DNA from: Rhodoferax sp.
GTDB lineage: Bacteria; Pseudomonadota; Gammaproteobacteria; Burkholderiales; Burkholderiaceae_C
Reading direction: 5' to 3'
Assembly: GCF_030653815.1 (NCBI RefSeq)
Contig: NZ_JAURYQ010000022.1
Coordinates: 1 to 64,000 of the forward strand
DNA: 64,000 bases
Both the position numbers and the translations under genes were made by a program. Positions within the stretch are counted from its first letter, which is position 1. Every line of letters begins with the position of its first letter. This document shows, in pieces, positions 63,857 through 64,000 of this stretch. The notes below the pieces were generated by a model. That model was given only the letters and a program-made list of their open reading frames with translations. It made no database searches and had not been told where the DNA came from.

Positions 63857-63947
63857 GAAGTCGTTGATCCATAAAGGGATTTGCCACTATCACCCAAACC
63901 GTATCGCCCAACATAGTGCGATATCAGCGCGTTTTGTCCGATAGACA

Positions 63948-64000
63948 TCATCGCTGCACCACCCAGTAGCGCCGCCAGCGTTTGTCGCCTTCAAAACGCA
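63948..64000 (-). CDS. C-terminal end of an unrecognised gene (truncated by window edge)
   Basis: Reading the minus strand from the window edge gives RFEGDKRWRRYWVVQR and then TGA at 63950-63948. It looks like the basic/aromatic tail of a real protein, but 16 residues are not enough to assign a family. It could belong to another defence gene or to the helicase source. Confidence 0.3.
   Translation of the reverse strand, partial: RFEGDKRWRRYWVVQR

Overview
The window is high-GC bacterial DNA from the Burkholderiales, most likely a Comamonadaceae member of the Rhodoferax/Polaromonas type. The reasons are a Bug-type tricarboxylate receptor with tctCBA and tctDE, a metX-metW pair, a long single-strand phenylacetyl-CoA (paa) operon with a stand-alone PaaN-type aldehyde dehydrogenase, and a small repeat in hsdM of a kind I recall from this family. 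I see no rRNA, tRNA or CRISPR array. No stretch over 300 bases lacks a gene; the largest gaps (9601-9800, 39879-40071, 51659-51844, 53039-53296) hold regulatory sequence or hairpins.

Left accessory region (1-5.8 kb, plus strand): the 3' end of an IS3-family transposase, an AlbA_2/RecG-like ATP-binding gene broken in two around a second intact gene of the same broad family, a PIN/NYN-like nuclease with a histone-H1-like tail, an AbrB-type antitoxin with a PIN toxin and a perfect operator palindrome, and an hsdM with no hsdS or hsdR beside it.

Housekeeping and transport block (5.8-17.1 kb): rsmE, the tripartite tricarboxylate transporter tctCBA with its two-component system tctDE, a protein with two methylglyoxal-synthase-like halves, an AbrB-family membrane protein, metX-metW, and an acetyl-CoA hydrolase/CoA-transferase.

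Aromatic catabolism block (17.1-40.9 kb, all minus strand, tightly spaced): an IclR regulator, then livHMG and a hemerythrin-LivF fusion, then an uncharacterised aromatic cassette (MBL hydrolase, flavin monooxygenase, DUF2783, VOC protein, FAH-family hydrolase). After that come paaN, paaG, paaH, paaI, paaK, paaJ, an ABC substrate-binding protein, an enoyl-CoA hydratase, paaABCDE, paaY and a zeta-class GST. Together they would import an aromatic acid, activate it to a CoA thioester, epoxidise and open the ring with O2, and beta-oxidise the product. A candidate IclR operator sits inside the livH promoter.

Middle block (41-51.7 kb): a RIO-type kinase, rarD, a FecR-domain protein with a two-partner secretion pair (TpsA with nine GLUG repeats, TpsB), an EamA exporter, a zinc-ribbon protein, a DTW-domain tRNA modification enzyme and a VOC protein.

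Right accessory region (51.8-64 kb): a Fic protein, then a three-gene minus-strand unit led by a 2139-residue protein that looks like a nuclease-STAND NTPase (candidate antiphage system). Beyond it are a second Fic protein whose catalytic His is replaced by Gln, an internally deleted DUF1016 nuclease, and two direct-repeat remnants of a UvrD-type helicase. This end looks like a defence island assembled by insertion and deletion.
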